Shown here one piece after another: positions 8,915 to 19,300 of a stretch of DNA of 64,000 nucleotides. The stretch is from the NCBI RefSeq assembly GCF_017745095.1, contig NZ_JAGHZZ010000004.1:1-64000 (forward strand), in the 5' to 3' direction. A program made the position numbers and the translations under genes. Positions within the stretch are counted from its first letter, which is position 1; each line of letters starts with the position of its first letter. The stretch is from Sporocytophaga sp. (GTDB lineage Bacteria; Bacteroidota; Bacteroidia; Cytophagales; Cytophagaceae). The notes under the pieces are model-generated. The model was given only the letters and a program-made list of their open reading frames with translations. It was not told the DNA's origin and did no database searches.

Positions 8915-8966
8915 GTTCAGTTGATTGCTAATTTAAGCGAAGGTACAGATACACGTTAATTTTTAG

Positions 8967-8997
8967 GTGTGGCGCTTATTCGCCACACTTTTTTATT
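8967..8997 (+). terminator. intrinsic terminator
   Basis: Perfect 8-bp stem GTGTGGCG / CGCCACAC with a 6-base loop, followed directly by a run of T. It ends the small lipoprotein transcript. Confidence 0.85.
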
Positions 8998-9123
8998 TAT
9001 TTTTTTTAGTTCATGCATAATAACTATTTTGGAATGTCATTCATCAAACCCATAACGATTATCCTTCATTCTTTATAGAGGTTTTGAGATAGATAATATT
9101 TATTGAATAATTTTTTTTAACCT

Positions 9124-9498
9124 ATGATTTACAGACAAATTGTTGACGATCTCCTGAATTCTTATAATGAAATCAGATATGTAGCTATCTATGATGATAA
9201 TGAATTGACTTCAAAACAACGCAATTCCATTTTTAACAATTCATCAGCTGATACAGATAGATACGAGGAACTATTAGTAAATCCAGTAATTTTAACTGCT
9301 GCAAGGCAGCGCGGCAATATTGATTGTGGTGGACTTAATTTTATAGTAATAGCATATGGAAATTTCTTCCAGCTGATTAAAGAAACTTCATTCGGACATA
9401 TATCGATCTGTTTGGAAAAACAGACAAACTTAGCTCAGTTGCCCGAAGAAATTTTTGACTTCTTAAAGTCTAAGTATGCTGAATTATTTAAAAATTAA
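9124..9498 (+). CDS. roadblock/LC7-like or DUF6659-like small protein
   Basis: 124 residues, soluble. N-terminus IYRQIVDDLLNSYNEIRYVAI leads to a strand, then a helix ending EELLVNPVILTAARQRGNID and beta strands CGGLNFIVIAYGNFFQLIKE and HISICLEK. This alpha-beta-beta-alpha order with a conserved VNP-x-ILT-x-A-x-QRG element resembles small profilin-fold proteins (roadblock/LC7, DUF6659), usually found as switches near small GTPases or regulators. No such partner lies next to it. The assignment is a guess from fold pattern. Confidence 0.45.
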   Translation: MIYRQIVDDLLNSYNEIRYVAIYDDNELTSKQRNSIFNNSSADTDRYEELLVNPVILTAARQRGNIDCGGLNFIVIAYGNFFQLIKETSFGHISICLEKQTNLAQLPEEIFDFLKSKYAELFKN

Positions 9499-9541
9499 AC
9501 ACTTTCTCTCTGTATTCATCACATTTTTAATTTCAAGAGCA

Positions 9542-9712
9542 ATGATTCAAAAGTTAGTACAAGTGGATAGTCAGGTTACACCATACGGATGACATTTTAA
9601 ATATAAATGGTTTGAACTATTACTGATTGGTATAATTATGGTAATCTTGACTGAATTGATTTTTAGTATTAGAAGGAGAATAATTTTTAAGAGACGAAGT
9701 GAATATAAGTGA
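9542..9712 (+). pseudogene. broken membrane ORF with in-frame TGA
   Basis: From ATG 9542 the frame reads MIQKLVQVDSQVTPYG, hits a TGA at 9590, then continues in the same frame as HFKYKWFELLLIGIIMVILT and a basic tail (RRRIIFKRRSEYK) to TGA at 9710. The part after the stop is one hydrophobic helix plus positive-inside residues, so it looks like real coding DNA that has been interrupted. It is the first of a chain of fragments up to the M23 peptidase gene. Could also be chance; no homologue can be checked here. Confidence 0.3.
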
Positions 9713-9741
9713 GAAACATCGGATTATGATTATGATTATGG

Positions 9742-9876
9742 ATGCATTTTATTACTACTCTCTTTACGTTGCGGCTAAGTTTCTTGGTGATTAATTTGAG
9801 TAACCTCGCGATACTCATCCCCATTCTGTTTTTTGCTATCTTTGAATGGTTAATCAATGCTGTAATTAATGAGTAA
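9742..9876 (+). CDS. possible small membrane protein, 44 aa
   Basis: ATG 9742 to TAA 9874: MHFITTLFTLRLSFLVINLS then a second hydrophobic run (LAILIPILFFAIFEWL). It is two membrane spans in 44 residues. The composition is not random, but it sits in a stretch of broken frames, so it could equally be a relic of a longer membrane protein. Low confidence. Confidence 0.3.
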   Translation: MHFITTLFTLRLSFLVINLSNLAILIPILFFAIFEWLINAVINE

Positions 9877-9890
9877 AATTATGAATGAGA

Positions 9891-10001
9891 GAATTCTGCT
9901 GGGAATTAAATTGATAGCGTCTCATATTCTGTTAGTAATTGGTTTGATTTTAATGTCAAATAACAACAAAGGAGTACTCTTTATATCTTTTATCTATTAG
10001 T
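9891..10001 (+). pseudogene. N-terminal fragment of the M23 membrane peptidase, out of frame
   Basis: ATG 9891 opens MNERILLGIKLIASHILLVI and GLILMSNNNK, a natural start with a first membrane span, then stops at a TAG at 9998-10000. The next frame, open from about 9954, carries on with LLSISQIVLIILFLSGYWEF and runs without a stop into the M23 gene. The simplest reading is a one- or two-base indel near 9965-9995 in a single gene spanning 9891-10814. Confidence 0.5.
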
Positions 10002-10088
10002 CAAATTGTTTTAATTATCCTTTTCCTGTCAGGTTATTGGGAATTTTTTGGAAATAAATTCAAAATAGCATTTGCTGCTTGTTTAGAA

Positions 10089-10814
10089 TTGATAATAATA
10101 CTTTCATTGGTTAGGAGTGAAGACATTTCTCTTGTGGGAACAAACAAGATTGTCTTAATCTTGTTTTTGGTAATACTTTTTTATTTGATTTATCAATTGG
10201 CAAAAATACTTGTCGTAATTTTTGAACAGGCAAGCCATTCAGTTGAAATAGAATTTCCCTTAAAAAATGGATTGTATTTAATCACAGATGGAGGAAATTC
10301 AAAGACTAGCCGTTTAATGAATTATCACTATTTTTCGCCCACACATAAGAGAAACAAGACAAACAGATCAATGCTATATGCGACTGATGTGGTAAAACTT
10401 TCAAAAAATCAGAAGCATTTTCTGCCAAGTCAAAATTCTGATTATCCAATATTCGGTGAAAGTGTATATAGTCCAATGGGCGGTACTGTTTTTAAAGTAG
10501 TAGATGGAGTTTTCGATAATGAACCATATTCAGGTAATTATCCATACAATACTGGCAATACGATTGTTGTACGTCAAAACAATTACTACTTTTTGTTAGG
10601 ACACTTAAAGTTTAACAGTATTAAAGTCAAAGAGGGTGATAAGGTTCATAAAGGTCAGGTAATTGCTGAAATCGGGAATTCAGGTTGGACAGAACGACCT
10701 CATTTGCATATGCAACTTATGGAATCAGATAATGAAAATTATTGGTACGGATTGGGCATTCCAATAAAATTTAACAAAAAGAATTTATATAAGAATCGGT
10801 TGGTAAAGGTTTAA
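10089..10814 (+). CDS. membrane-anchored M23-type peptidase (probably 5'-truncated by a frameshift)
   Basis: The frame has no ATG at its head; the only start is TTG at 10089, and the frame is open upstream to 9954. Residues 1-50 are hydrophobic spans (IVLILFLVILFYLIYQLAKI), then an extracytoplasmic domain. It has the M23/LytM core: YATDVV (equivalent of the HxxxD ligand motif, with Tyr-Ala-Thr-Asp), SPMGGTVFKVVDG, GNTIVVRQNNYYFLLGHLKF, VKEGDKVHKGQVIAEIGNSG and the final PHLHMQ ligand pair. These enzymes cleave peptidoglycan cross-links or related peptides; here the first His position is not obvious, so it may be an altered member. The real gene likely starts at 9891 and is interrupted by an indel. 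Confidence 0.7.
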   Translation: MIIILSLVRSEDISLVGTNKIVLILFLVILFYLIYQLAKILVVIFEQASHSVEIEFPLKNGLYLITDGGNSKTSRLMNYHYFSPTHKRNKTNRSMLYATDVVKLSKNQKHFLPSQNSDYPIFGESVYSPMGGTVFKVVDGVFDNEPYSGNYPYNTGNTIVVRQNNYYFLLGHLKFNSIKVKEGDKVHKGQVIAEIGNSGWTERPHLHMQLMESDNENYWYGLGIPIKFNKKNLYKNRLVKV

Positions 10815-10846
10815 TGTATTAGCAAACCTTTAAGAATTGATTGATT

Positions 10847-11389
10847 ATGTTAATTAGTTTGTCAGCTAGAATAAAGGATAAGAGAGTCGACAAGATTGCA
10901 ATAAAGCAAGGGTATAAGGACTATGAAGTATTTTATAGTCCATTATCAATCTGGCTGTTTTTTACTTTTTATATATTGATGTTAAGTCTTTCCCTTGCAC
11001 TTGCATTTCTTGAATATTGGTGCTATTGGCCAGGTTACTTGGTGCCAGGGTATTTAATTTCCGCGTATCGTAACAATAGCTTTATACTCACCGAAGATGA
11101 ATTGGTAGTGATTAATCCTAATTTTCCATTTAGGAATTTAAGGTGTTATAAAATTGAATGCATACAAAAGGTAAAAATTGACAAGAATAAATGGTTTTAT
11201 TTTTTAATAATGTTCATTGAATTTGAGAATAATTATGTTCAAATAAATTCAGAGGGGAAAAGAAAAACCTATTATTGTAATGGATTAAATATTGATGCCT
11301 ATGATGAGAATTTTACAGGGAAAACTCTTGATGATTTTTCACATAGCTTGACAAAGAAGAATATTCAAGTTGATTTTAATTTTGATTAA
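10847..11389 (+). CDS. membrane protein with PH-like tail
   Basis: 180 residues from ATG 10847 (an in-frame TTG at 10841 is less likely). Basic N-terminus (SARIKDKRVDKIAIKQGYKD), then two hydrophobic spans (SIWLFFTFYILMLSLSLAL and WCYWPGYLVPGYLIS), then a beta-rich cytoplasmic part: FILTEDELVVINPNFPFRN, the strand-turn style of bacterial PH-like (DUF304-type) domains. Starts 32 bases after the M23 gene, perhaps in the same operon. Function unknown. Confidence 0.55.
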   Translation: MLISLSARIKDKRVDKIAIKQGYKDYEVFYSPLSIWLFFTFYILMLSLSLALAFLEYWCYWPGYLVPGYLISAYRNNSFILTEDELVVINPNFPFRNLRCYKIECIQKVKIDKNKWFYFLIMFIEFENNYVQINSEGKRKTYYCNGLNIDAYDENFTGKTLDDFSHSLTKKNIQVDFNFD

Positions 11390-11485
11390 AAAATATTTAT
11401 AAACAAGTACTGGCCGACGTACAATTGCAGGATAAATTGGTACAATAGCAATGTGTTTATTCAGTAGCATTAAAAAACTAACCCA

Positions 11486-11917
11486 ATGACCTACTACCAT
11501 AAAGATTGGAATTTATATGTTGCAAATCTACTGATGAAAGAAACTATAGAAGATTCAAACGGAAGTATTCTAAATGAATCTTTTTTCATCTTAATTGAAT
11601 TGTTTCAGTTTGAAAATCCGGAAGTGGCTTATTTGGAAATAGTCAGGTTGATAGAAAGCAATGTATATTCAGATAGATACCGTGATAAGGGTAATATAGT
11701 TGAACTTAAATGTATTGGACTAAATGAATTAGATTTACTTCAAACAAATATTGATGATATTAAATCCAAGTTACGGGATAAGGACTCTAATGGAATTACT
11801 ATTACTGGTATAGGTATTGATAAATTTAATAGGATGACGAGTCCTTCAATCAAAAGGAAGGAAGAATTGAAGTTGTTTGATAAGTATTACAATTATAGAA
11901 GTGATGGCGAATACTAG
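11486..11917 (+). CDS. hypothetical protein, DUF4288-like
   Basis: 143 residues, soluble. It begins with WNLYVANLLMKETIED and SFFILIELFQFENPEVAYLE, then charged helices, and a region near the centre (NIVELKCIGLNELDLLQTNI) with alternating strands. This resembles the small DUF4288 group (strand, then a helix built from alternating A/E residues, then a strand), but the match is weak. No membrane segment. Function unknown. Confidence 0.4.
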   Translation: MTYYHKDWNLYVANLLMKETIEDSNGSILNESFFILIELFQFENPEVAYLEIVRLIESNVYSDRYRDKGNIVELKCIGLNELDLLQTNIDDIKSKLRDKDSNGITITGIGIDKFNRMTSPSIKRKEELKLFDKYYNYRSDGEY

Positions 11918-11982
11918 TCTACTTTTATCAAAGGCTGAGCTAATTTTACATCTAAGGTGCTTCACTAAAAAGAAATACGGTA

Positions 11983-12537
11983 ATGAAAATAATTTTAGAA
12001 ACGGAAAGATTTATTATAAGAGAAATACTTCTAACAGATGTAGATGGGATGTATGATCTTCACTCGGATCCTGAAGTGCATAAATATTTGGGGAATAGTA
12101 CGATAACAGATAAAAAGAAGATAGTGGATGTGATCAACTATGTCAGGAGACAATACGTTGACACAGGAGTGGGGCGCTGGGCAATCATTGATAAAAACAC
12201 TAATGAATTTGTAGGTTGGACTGGACTTGAATTAGTAACTGAAGAAATGAACAAGCATATCAACTACTACGACCTCGGTTATAGATTAATAAAACGATAT
12301 TGGGGACAAGGCATCGCGACAGAAACTGCTTTTGCTTCATTGGAGTATGCTTTTAATAAACTTAATGCAGACGATGTTTATGCCAGAGTTGATTGCGATA
12401 ATGTTGGTTCAAATAAGGTATTGACAAAGGTGGGGCTTAGGTTTATTGAAGAGTTTGACCTCCATGGAGTTAAGCATAATTGGTATAAAATTGACAAAGG
12501 GGAGTTTAAAAAGACTAGCTCTAATACTTTTATTTAA
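11983..12537 (+). CDS. GNAT-family N-acetyltransferase (RimJ/RimL type)
   Basis: 184 residues: the standard layout of ribosomal-protein-type acetyltransferases. It opens with LETERFIIREILLTDVDGMY and a D-PEVHKYLG segment; motif A is YRLIKRYWGQGIATETA, which binds acetyl-CoA through the Q-x-x-G-x-A loop; motif B follows as VYARVDCDNVGSNKVLTKVG with the N-x-x-S-x-x-V-x-x-K-x-G core. It transfers an acetyl group from acetyl-CoA to an amine acceptor that the sequence does not reveal. Neighbours are unrelated exported proteins. Confident family, unknown substrate. Confidence 0.85.
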   Translation: MKIILETERFIIREILLTDVDGMYDLHSDPEVHKYLGNSTITDKKKIVDVINYVRRQYVDTGVGRWAIIDKNTNEFVGWTGLELVTEEMNKHINYYDLGYRLIKRYWGQGIATETAFASLEYAFNKLNADDVYARVDCDNVGSNKVLTKVGLRFIEEFDLHGVKHNWYKIDKGEFKKTSSNTFI

Positions 12538-12542
12538 AATTC

Positions 12543-13067
12543 ATGAAGACTTTTATTCTAATATTTTTTATAAAATTCTCAGTTACCGCTTTTGGACAAG
12601 GAAATAAGGATTCAACTTCTACTAGAGCTGTGGGAGTGCGATTAAGTTATACTTATTCGAAGTTGCAATTTATTGATGGAGGCATTTGCATAGGTAAAAT
12701 AATTCCCGTCAGAGAAATGATAGGAATTATAGGATATCGTGATGCTTTTGCTAACATTGGATATGGATGGACAAAGAATAATACAGTTATGACTGCAAAA
12801 GTGGGGTACGAATTTATGACTCTTTTGCCAGGTGCTAGAATTAGCTTACTTAATGTAACAGACTTTAAGCGTAATCAGATTGGAGTACTACCAGAAATAG
12901 GATTGTCATATAATAGTATTTTTTATGTTATGTATGGTTATAACTTTAATTTGAGCGGGCATAATATCTTTAATGCTAAAGGACATCAGATTAACCTAGG
13001 ATTGAATTTTCCACTATTCGTTGAAAATGGGTTTATATGGAATAATAAGGGAAAAGGTAAACAATAA
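12543..13067 (+). CDS. secreted or outer-membrane hypothetical protein
   Basis: Starts 5 bases after the acetyltransferase gene; possibly co-transcribed. Signal peptide MKTFILIFFIKFSVTAFGQ. The rest is short alternating aromatic-rich strands (VGVRLSYTYSKLQFIDG, FANIGYGWTKNNTVMTAKVG, ISLLNVTDF, VLPEIGLSYNSIFYVMYG), typical of a small outer-membrane beta-barrel. About 155 mature residues would give a barrel of 6-8 strands. No family name is possible. Confidence 0.5.
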   Translation: MKTFILIFFIKFSVTAFGQGNKDSTSTRAVGVRLSYTYSKLQFIDGGICIGKIIPVREMIGIIGYRDAFANIGYGWTKNNTVMTAKVGYEFMTLLPGARISLLNVTDFKRNQIGVLPEIGLSYNSIFYVMYGYNFNLSGHNIFNAKGHQINLGLNFPLFVENGFIWNNKGKGKQ

Positions 13068-13168
13068 ATAATCTGTGGTTTCTGCCTAGAATATATATAG
13101 TCTCAAGTATAAAGAAACCTACTATTATATATATTAGTCACAATTTGTTCCATTTGAGGTAAAATGTT

Positions 13169-13612
13169 ATGATACAAGAAATGTTAAACCGGCTTCAATA
13201 TTTAATTGGTGTGATTCCGTCAAAGTTGAATGCAGCGAATGATGAAGTATTTAAAACAAAATTAAATCCTGACAAATGGAGCAAGCAAGAAATATTAGGT
13301 CACTTAATTGACAGCGCAACGAATAACCATCAACGGTTTGTTCGAAGTCAATTTGAGAATATTCCTTTAATTTCTTATGATCAGGATGGATGGAACAGAC
13401 ATAGCTATTATAATAAATTTAACAAAGCACAATTAGTCGAATTTTGGAAGGTTTATAATCGCCATATACTGGAACTAATTAAAGTGATCCCAAAAGAAAA
13501 TTTAACCCAAAAGTGTAACACTGGAGGCCCTGAAAACTATACCATAGAATTTTTATTCAATGACTATGTAGAGCATTTGGAATATCATTTAAAACAGATT
13601 GTGGAATATTAA
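13169..13612 (+). CDS. DinB-family protein
   Basis: 147 residues with the DinB four-helix-bundle pattern: W-S-KQEILGHLIDSATNNHQR (first metal-binding His in GHLIDS), a central helix, and C-terminal FNDYVEHLEYHLKQIVE, whose two His complete the three-His metal site of the superfamily. Members are metal-dependent thiol-related enzymes or damage-inducible proteins such as YfiT/BshA-path partners; which role applies is not visible. No operon partner nearby. The N-terminal start follows an A-rich leader. Confidence 0.75.
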   Translation: MIQEMLNRLQYLIGVIPSKLNAANDEVFKTKLNPDKWSKQEILGHLIDSATNNHQRFVRSQFENIPLISYDQDGWNRHSYYNKFNKAQLVEFWKVYNRHILELIKVIPKENLTQKCNTGGPENYTIEFLFNDYVEHLEYHLKQIVEY

Positions 13613-13810
13613 AATAATTATTTGAGGTGAGAAATGAATAGAACAATACCACAATACCATAATACCACATATTAACGTTACTCTAGAATCAGGACACTTA
13701 TGTTTCCATTTGTCCTGGCCATTGTTTCTGAGATAAACTTATATTTTAAGTCAGCCGAATGAATCTAAACTAAACTTTATCGATTTGATTCTAAAGAATA
13801 TACTTTTAGT

Positions 13811-14209
13811 ATGTCTCGAGAACAATTTGAAGATGCTTTAATTCATGCATTTAATTTTAATCCCAAAAGAGGTTTGAAAACTATTCTTAATAAAAAGAAA
13901 AGCCTTTATTCAGGTGATTTGGAGGGTGATAAATTTAAAATAACAAGTAATGATGTATTTAGATTATCTAATGATGCCACTTATTTCTTTTTCACACGAG
14001 TAACAGGAAAGATAATTGATAACAAGGGTTCTGTAAAAGTTATAGTTAATGTAGACCTGAGCAAAAATATTCTATTTGTCATAGTTCCATCACTAATTAT
14101 TTATATAGTAATTAGCATAATTGGAAATATCTATATTGGATTAACATCATTATTGGGAACGGTTGCGATGTATTTATATGGGAAGGTTCAATTATTAAAA
14201 ACAGTTTGA
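13811..14209 (+). CDS. hypothetical membrane protein, 132 aa
   Basis: Soluble, basic N-terminal half (EQFEDALIHAFNFNPKRGLK), a beta-rich centre and two adjacent hydrophobic spans near the C-terminus (LFVIVPSLIIYIVISIIGNI and YIGLTSLLGTVAMYLYG). No motif recognised. About 200 bases of non-coding DNA precede it. Confidence 0.5.
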   Translation: MSREQFEDALIHAFNFNPKRGLKTILNKKKSLYSGDLEGDKFKITSNDVFRLSNDATYFFFTRVTGKIIDNKGSVKVIVNVDLSKNILFVIVPSLIIYIVISIIGNIYIGLTSLLGTVAMYLYGKVQLLKTV

Positions 14210-14390
14210 ACTTGATTTTCGAAGGATGATTATTAACTGTGCTTCAATATTGGATAACAAAGAATAAAGCTTTACAATACGCAAAGATGTTGAAATGATA
14301 CATTAATGTTAAGGGTTTCTACTGCGGGGCACTTTAACTTTTTAGAAAGATAAATTAATAACTAAGCGATATTAAAAAGAGATATTTATC

Positions 14391-16204
14391 ATGTATAAAA
14401 GCATATTTTTATTCCTGTCAATGATCTCTCTTTCTATAAACTCGTTCGCTCAATCTAAAAATGTATTGAAAGATCCAGACTTTGAAAATAATAACAATGA
14501 ATGGACGATTTTAAATGTAGGAGATTATCAGACTGAAGTAGTAAAAAGTGGGTCTGTTGCAATAAAAGTTTCTCAAGTTACACCGAGATTCAGTGGAATT
14601 ACTCAGACAATTGCTTTTCCTGAAAGGATAAACAGAGTGGAAGTATCCGGATGGATGAAAACTGAAAATGTAGTTCGGGGATTTTCACCATATTGGATGG
14701 CTTGTATAGCTGTAGAAATTCAAGATGAATACGGACAATTAGCTAAAGAAGAGGTAAGCCTTGTCGGTCAACAAAAGGGGAGTACAGGATGGACTTTCTA
14801 TAAAAATAGCTATGAGATCTCAAAAGGCGCGAGTCAGATCAAAGTTTTTGGCTTCTTAAGCAACTGCACCGGAACTGTGTGGTTTGATGATTTAAAAGTA
14901 TTCTTTTTTAATGAAGCAGGAGATACACTAGCAGCAGGCTTGAAGTCTATTGAAGGAAATAAGCTTCCTCAGTACTCAAAAAATCAATTGCAAAGTGATT
15001 ATTTGGAAATGATTTCCTATTTAAAAAGTCATCCTGCCTTATATGAATTTACTTCAGAAAAGGAGTTTGAGAAATTGATCAGCCTTCAGTATAATAAAAT
15101 TAAGGATTCTTTGAACCTTACTGAATTCTATTCGATTTGTAGCCCTGTTGTGTCAAAGGCAGGATGCAGTCATACTTTATTAATCGACAGAAGGCTTTCG
15201 ATTTTGCCTGCCTCCTCTTTCTTTCCATTACATGTTTATTTTGAAAATGAAAGGATGTACGTGGTTAAGTCAAATGAAATCATTTCAGAGTTAACACCTG
15301 GGTCAGAAATTATTGAAATGAATGGTAAACCAGTATCTGAAATTTATTCAATGATATATAATAGCATACCTGCGGATGGCTATAATAATAGCGGTAAACT
15401 ATGGTATCTGAATAATTCATTCAGTTATTTTTATGCCTTGTATTATGGAGCGCAAGAAAGATATACTCTGAAGTATAAACCTTATAATAAAGAAGAAGTA
15501 AAACATGTTCCTTAAGTACTGGTGATTATAAGCTGGAAAGTCAGTTGTTCGATAGCGTAAAATGCTATGATGCCAACCTATGTTTTAAAGTATTGGAAGA
15601 TGGAAATACAGCAGTAATAACTATCAAGTCTTTTGTTTATTATGATAGGCTTGAGTATTTCAAAGCCTTTGTTGATGAATGTTTTCAGAAGATTAATGAA
15701 AAGTGTATAACTAATCTGATCTTTGACCACAGAGGAATTGGAGGAGGTGATCCTTATTGTTCTTCCTACTTACTTTCTTATCTCATTAATAAACCTGTTA
15801 AATATTTTGATAAAGCACATCCATACTACGATAAGCTCAAAGTTCTTATGAATCCAGCTGAAAATGCTTTCAAGGGTAAATTATTTATACTCATCGATAA
15901 TGGAGGAGGATCAACATCTGGACACCTTAATGCATTGATTAAGTATCATAAGTTGGGCTTGTTTATAGGCCAGGAGACATGTGCCACTTATACTTGTAAT
16001 GCAGCTTCGAAGAATTTTTTGTTAGGATATACAAAATTGGAGCTAAGCGTTGCTCAAATAACCAATGTTGTTGATGTAAAGCCATTGCCTAAAAATAGAG
16101 GCATTATTCCTGATTTTGAAATAAAACCATCTCTTGAGGATGTTGTTTTTGGAAGGGATGCTGTTATGGATTATGCATTGAGACTGATTAATGGCAAGAA
16201 ATAA
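14391..16204 (+). pseudogene. S41-family peptidase gene split by a frameshift
   Basis: Two frames make one gene. The first (14391-15515) has a signal peptide (MYKSIFLFLSMISLSINSFAQ), a beta-sandwich CBM-like domain (residues about 25-170) and the start of a tail-specific-protease fold; it stops at TAA 15513. The second frame, open before 15545, begins by continuing the same protein (STGDYKLESQLFDS) and holds the catalytic part: NLIFDHRGIGGGDPYCSSYL, then GGGSTSGHLNALIKYHKL in which the Ser after the GGGST stretch is the nucleophile position of S41/CtpA enzymes. A one-base loss between 15503 and 15513 (after CATGTTCC) would fuse them into about 604 residues. Either a recent pseudogene or a sequencing error. 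Confidence 0.8.
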
Positions 16205-16262
16205 TTTTTGTACGAGTTAAGAAACAAATCAGAAAGCACATTAATGGTTGGCATAAAACAAA

Positions 16263-16287
16263 AGAGGCTGCCCATTGAGCAGCCTCT
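16263..16287 (-). terminator. intrinsic terminator of the giant repeat gene
   Basis: A 9-bp stem AGAGGCTGC / GCAGCCTCT with a short loop; reading on the minus strand it is followed by TTTTG then TTT. Shared core with hairpins at 31379 and 34653. Confidence 0.8.
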
Positions 16288-16311
16288 AAATAAATTGTAT
16301 AAAAGATCCTT

Positions 16312-19300
16312 CTATTGAAGAATCAACTTTTTAATCGTTGTTCCGCTTTCATGATCAATCTTCACAAAATACGCTCCGCCCGGTAAGCCTTGCAGACTTA
16401 AGTGAAGATTATTCTCCTCAGAAGTTTTTCTGAAAACAGCCTCTCCAAGGGTATTGGTAATTGTAATGTCAACCTTTCCTTCAAGTGCTGTTTTTATATA
16501 AACGTCACCACTTGTCGGATTAGGATACACTTCAGCCTGAAGCGTAGTGTTAGTACTTTGAGCTGATGTGGTAATCATCACTACGCTCTCTGACTTCGGA
16601 GACAGGATAATCGGAGTGCCATTGGAATTTATTGCCTTGTTAGATGTAAAGCCTATTGATAAATATTGTGCGTTAGGCTTTAATCTCATTTTAAGGTCTG
16701 CGATTTTTCCATAACCGGTCTTTGATGTCTTGTCAAATCTTACAAGTGATCCGTCAATTCGTCCGATAGATTCAAATGCTTTGTATACACCCATTGTTTG
16801 CGATCCAATGGTACCTAGCCAGTTCCCTTTGAATGATAAGGACGCTGAATTAGGCTCCACAGCATCTGCATTAAATTCTAGATTGAAAGCAATTCCATAA
16901 AGGCTATTTACCGGTGCGGAACTCTTACCTGCCCAAATCTCCGCTTCTATGATTTCTCCAGGTACAGGTGGTTGTGTGAAGATAAGGAATAGGTCTGCTT
17001 CTGCAGCTATTCTTAAGTTACTTGACTTAGGATGAGTTAGCCCGTAGTTTTTGATAATCGCTAAGGTATCCTGGAAGTAAACGCTACCATTACCATCGCA
17101 ATCGCTGAACTTCATGTCAAGGCCATTGCTTTGTAATTTATTCCAGTTCAATGCATCGAAAGCTTGCCACTCAGTTGATATGGAGGTTCTAGGTATACCT
17201 GTTTCTCCAAAATTCAAACCAATAGGAAGCATGTCATAAACGTCCGCAACTCCATTATTGTCAACATCACCAGGCCATACATTAGTTGCTGGTGAAATTT
17301 TGAAAATTTCACTGATGTAATAGACTTTTGGGTCTAGTGGATCACTGGCTTTCAGCAAGACATTCGTCGATGTTATTTGTGGTACTTTCCAATAATAGTA
17401 GAATGTGTTATAGTACCTTGTCGCATTCTCTGTGATAAACACCCAAGAGGTTCCATTATTTGTCGAATATTCTAGCTTTACGTAATCTGAGCTGAGATTC
17501 GCTGCTCTTCCTCCAACATAAACTTCAGCAGACTGAGTGAGATCGTCTCCGAGCTTCGGAGCTTCGATTTTAATAGATGGTACAGTTTTGATGTCGAACT
17601 GATTATCACTGACATCGCTTACGCAGCTCTCCGCATCCATGATCTTTAAGACTCCTGATAAGGTTGGGGTGTTGGGAACCTGCCAACTATATGAACCTGA
17701 GTTTGCTATGGATGTGATAAATTCCCAGTCAAGCCCTCCATAGGTCGAGTACATTAAATTGACATTTTTGACTGTACCTGTAGTAGTCCATTTAATTTCA
17801 TGTTCACTATAAGTATCCCAAACTTCTCCTCCATTAGGTGTAGTAAGCTTCAGAGCTGATGTAGTATTTATATTCTGAATCTCAAATACAGCATCACTTA
17901 CATCATATATCAAAGGATCTTTTGAGTCGGCAACCTTAATTAGAACCTTTGTAGAACTTAGTTCCGGCAATGCCCAGTTTTCATATCCGTCTTTATAGGT
18001 TGGAGTTGAATATATTCTTGTCCATGTTAAACCATTATCAGTTGAATAATATAGGTATACAGAGCTTACTCCTTTATTCTCCCAACGAATAACATTATTG
18101 ACGCATGCTGTCAACTTCTCTCTTCCGTTAGGGAACTTAACTGTAATCTCTGGTTTTGAAATAGTAAATGGACTTTCATTCATGCCATAAACCGCCGCAT
18201 TGGAAGCAGAGCTTACTTTGATAAACACTTTTGAAGATGAAATGTATGGTACGGTCCAGGCAAAATAGCTTTCACTTGTAGATCCGAATTTGGTCCAGGT
18301 TTTTGTTGAGTCTGCAGAGTAATACAGATTTACAGCCTGACTTGCAAGGTTTCCAGTTGACCAATATAGATACTGAGTGGTTCCTGCATCCCAGTTCTCA
18401 TTGCCTTCAGGTTTTATTGTATAAATATAAGGCACTGCCTCAATTTTAAATGGATTGCTTTGAGCGAGAGCACAGCTTGCTTTGTCTGATATGCGGAAGA
18501 GTGCATTAACAGAAGGATCATTTGGTACTCTCCATTTATATGGGCCATATGAAAATATATCTTCAATAAGTTTCCAGCTTGTACCTCCATCTGTTGAATA
18601 TTCAAGTAAAGCATTGTAAACATTACCTGTATTTTCCCAACTGATTGTCTTAAGACTACCCGTCTGAGTGTCAGTGAATGTTGTTGTTAACTTTAACGTA
18701 CGTACGGGATTATTAATGCTGAACATTACATCACCAATGCCAAAAGCAGTTTCATCTCCTGCATCTGCAATTTTTACAAAACATTTAGTTGAATTTTCCT
18801 GAGGTACTGTCCATTCATATTGATTTGAGCTTACATTTTTAACGATATTTTTCCATGTAGAACCGCTGTCAGTTGAATAATATATGTTTACTGCACTGCT
18901 TTGGGAGCTCCAGTAAATGTTGGTTCTCATACAAGCACTTAATTCTTTTCCATTACTGAAACTTATATAAGAGAAAGTTGGCTTAACAATCTTGAATATA
19001 TACTGTGATGTCGCGAAGATCGAAGGATTTCCAGCATCAGCGACCCTAATTACACAGTTATCAGTATAAGTATAAGGAACTTTCCAGTAAATTGTGGAAC
19101 CCGTATAGTTTGATTCTATAAGGATCCATGATCTTCCTCCGTCGGTTGAGTAATGAACATTTACTTTTCCATTGGTCAGGTTGCCGCTATTCCACTCTAT
19201 TTCATGGTAAGTTCCTGCAGTCCATTGATGTACATCATCAGGAGTTTTCACTGAAATGAATGGAGTTGCTTTAATTGTGAATGCCGCATCACTTTCATCT

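Noticed and set aside
9590-9592. In-frame TGA as possible recoding (selenocysteine) in 9542-9712
   Set aside because: No SECIS-like structure visible and the surroundings are clearly decayed, so a plain nonsense codon is simpler.
9721-9745. Short GATTAT tandem repeat
   Set aside because: Three copies only, A/T-rich and likely chance or slippage.
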